NCBI RefSeq assembly: GCF_039537585.1
Contig: NZ_BAABAU010000003.1
Span: 186,001 to 250,000, forward strand
DNA from: Frondihabitans peucedani
GTDB taxonomy: Bacteria > Actinomycetota > Actinomycetes > Actinomycetales > Microbacteriaceae
Reading direction: 5' to 3'
Length of the DNA stretch: 64,000 nt
A model generated the notes under the pieces. The model ran no database searches, was not told where the DNA came from, and worked only from the letters and a program-made list of their open reading frames with translations. Position 1 is the stretch's first letter, and each line of letters opens with the position of its first letter. The position numbers and the translations under genes are program-made. This document shows, in pieces, positions 63,170-64,000 of this stretch.

Positions 63170-64000
63170 TCAGGCGCCCAGCGACTCCCGGTTGACGTCC
63201 TGCGGGCGGACGAGCGCGAGGGTCGGCTGGTCGGTCGGCTGCGGCCCTCCCGGGATCGGCTGCCGCCCCTCGGCGAGGTCTCCGTGGCCCGTGCCGATGA
63301 GCGCGAGGTTGCGCATCGACTGGCTTCCGGGCGTGAAGTAGCGGTTGTGGGTCAGGACGGCGGACAGGGACTGCTCGGTGAAGGGGTCGGTGCCTCCGGC
63401 CACGTCGAGGAGGGTGGCTCCGTAGAGGGTGGATCCGGGGTCGGCCCCGAAGAAGCCGCTGCCGGCGACCGGGTCGAGGGCGGCGGCCGCGGCGTAGACC
63501 TGGCCGCGGGTGACGGCGAGGTCGCCGGCCTTCGCGACCACGCTGCCGGGCGACCCGAGTGCCACGAACGAGTCGACGTGGATCTTCCCGGAGGTGAGGG
63601 CGATGCTGGCGGTCGTGGAGCCGTAGGAGTGCGCGATCAGGGTGACGTGCGGCTCCGATCCTGCGCGCGCCGCCGTCAGCCCCTGGACGGCGTCCTCCAG
63701 GTGCACGGCGCCCGCCTCGGCCAGCGACAGGCCGAGGACGTTGGTCAGGTCGGGCGTGCGGTAGCCCATCCAGGCGATCGTCGCGTTCGTCGCGGCCGAG
63801 GCCGTCGCATCGGTGGCGAGCGTGCTCGACCAGAAGTCCTGCGCGGAGTGGAGGTCGGCGGCGCGGTCCGTCCACCAGGTGATCTGGTTCGACACCGTGT
63901 AGAGCATGCCGGGGACCATCATCGTGACGTTGTCGGCGGTGTCGACGTCGCCGACGGCCACCGCGGCCTTGCCCGGGAACACCGTGTCGAGCGACAGGAG
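63170..64000 (-). CDS. Alpha/beta hydrolase of DUF1023 type, 5' end beyond the window
   Basis: At least 276 codons are present, and the frame stays open to the right edge (LLSLDTVFPGKAAVAVGDV), so the N-terminus is missing. It shows NVTMMVPGM (oxyanion strand), the nucleophile elbow TLIAHSYGSTTA and GHGDLAEGR with a likely catalytic His. DUF1023 hydrolases are actinobacterial extracytoplasmic or cytoplasmic esterase-like proteins of unknown substrate. The apparent GTG at 63980-63982 is not a likely start, because DUF1023 proteins have a longer N-terminal part. Confidence 0.88.
   Translation of the reverse strand, partial: LLSLDTVFPGKAAVAVGDVDTADNVTMMVPGMLYTVSNQITWWTDRAADLHSAQDFWSSTLATDATASAATNATIAWMGYRTPDLTNVLGLSLAEAGAVHLEDAVQGLTAARAGSEPHVTLIAHSYGSTTASIALTSGKIHVDSFVALGSPGSVVAKAGDLAVTRGQVYAAAAALDPVAGSGFFGADPGSTLYGATLLDVAGGTDPFTEQSLSAVLTHNRYFTPGSQSMRNLALIGTGHGDLAEGRQPIPGGPQPTDQPTLALVRPQDVNRESLGA

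Overview
The window reads as chromosome of a very GC-rich actinomycete (roughly 70% GC by eye), most likely a member of the Microbacteriaceae. The evidence is the strong G/C third-position bias, a 106-codon gene of a small family typical of Microbacteriaceae (DUF7882 type, 52401-52721), a DUF3097/DUF3054/DUF1023 gene complement, single-gene tRNAs, GTG starts, and frequent leaderless-looking promoters. I see no rRNA, phage, IS element, CRISPR array or plasmid replication gene. Both edges cut genes: ettA at the left and a DUF1023 hydrolase at the right.

Layout. 1-4430: ettA (partial), a lipoprotein, ssb, msrA and an aldo/keto reductase. 4432-6669: a thiamine-diphosphate 2-keto-acid decarboxylase divergent from an Lrp/AsnC regulator. 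7070-11500: tRNA-Arg(UCU), a translationally coupled pair of cell-surface glycosyltransferases (GT2-GtrA fusion plus GT39), a thioredoxin-like protein. 11535-13319: MarR regulator with a palindromic operator and a coupled MFS exporter. 13558-14864: oligoribonuclease, tRNA-His, a 64-bp palindrome, a zinc metallopeptidase. 14881-18620: a TPP-riboswitch-controlled ykoEDC-type ECF importer for a thiamine precursor. 20845-27067: glgX-treY-treZ, overlapping start to stop, which turn alpha-glucan into trehalose. 27119-34243: a one-directional surface-polysaccharide locus with a processive GT2, a GT39, a DUF4397 protein, a GH8 glycanase, a class F sortase and a PlsC acyltransferase. 34495-36178: aldo/keto reductase and YceI. 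36225-37412: a degenerate island with weak small membrane ORFs, a GCGA microsatellite and the 3' end of a broken kinase gene. 37413-42770: a repeat-built membrane protein, a secreted beta-helix protein, a P-loop kinase, and a GNAT gene bracketed by two 62-bp palindromic repeats. 42857-52228: a lipid/redox neighbourhood with two paralogous acyl-CoA ligases, an MpaB-like oxygenase, two SDRs, an FAD oxidoreductase, an SRPBCC protein and a small hydrolase. 52401-56487: small conserved unknowns, then an ArsR-type regulator with a phased operator array controlling an MFS transporter. 56634-64000: a membrane-anchored SGNH hydrolase, a three-copy hairpin repeat, DUF3097, and gatCAB for tRNA-dependent amidation.

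What stands out beyond the genes is repeated DNA. The heptamer ATCCTGC/GCAGGAT recurs far more often than composition predicts and even overrides codon preference inside genes. Several unrelated intergenic palindromic or tandem repeats are present, some of them clear operator candidates and others that look like REP/MITE-type elements. I did not find a single convincing wholly new defence or mobile system; the polysaccharide-sortase locus, the repeat families and the heptamer are the best leads.
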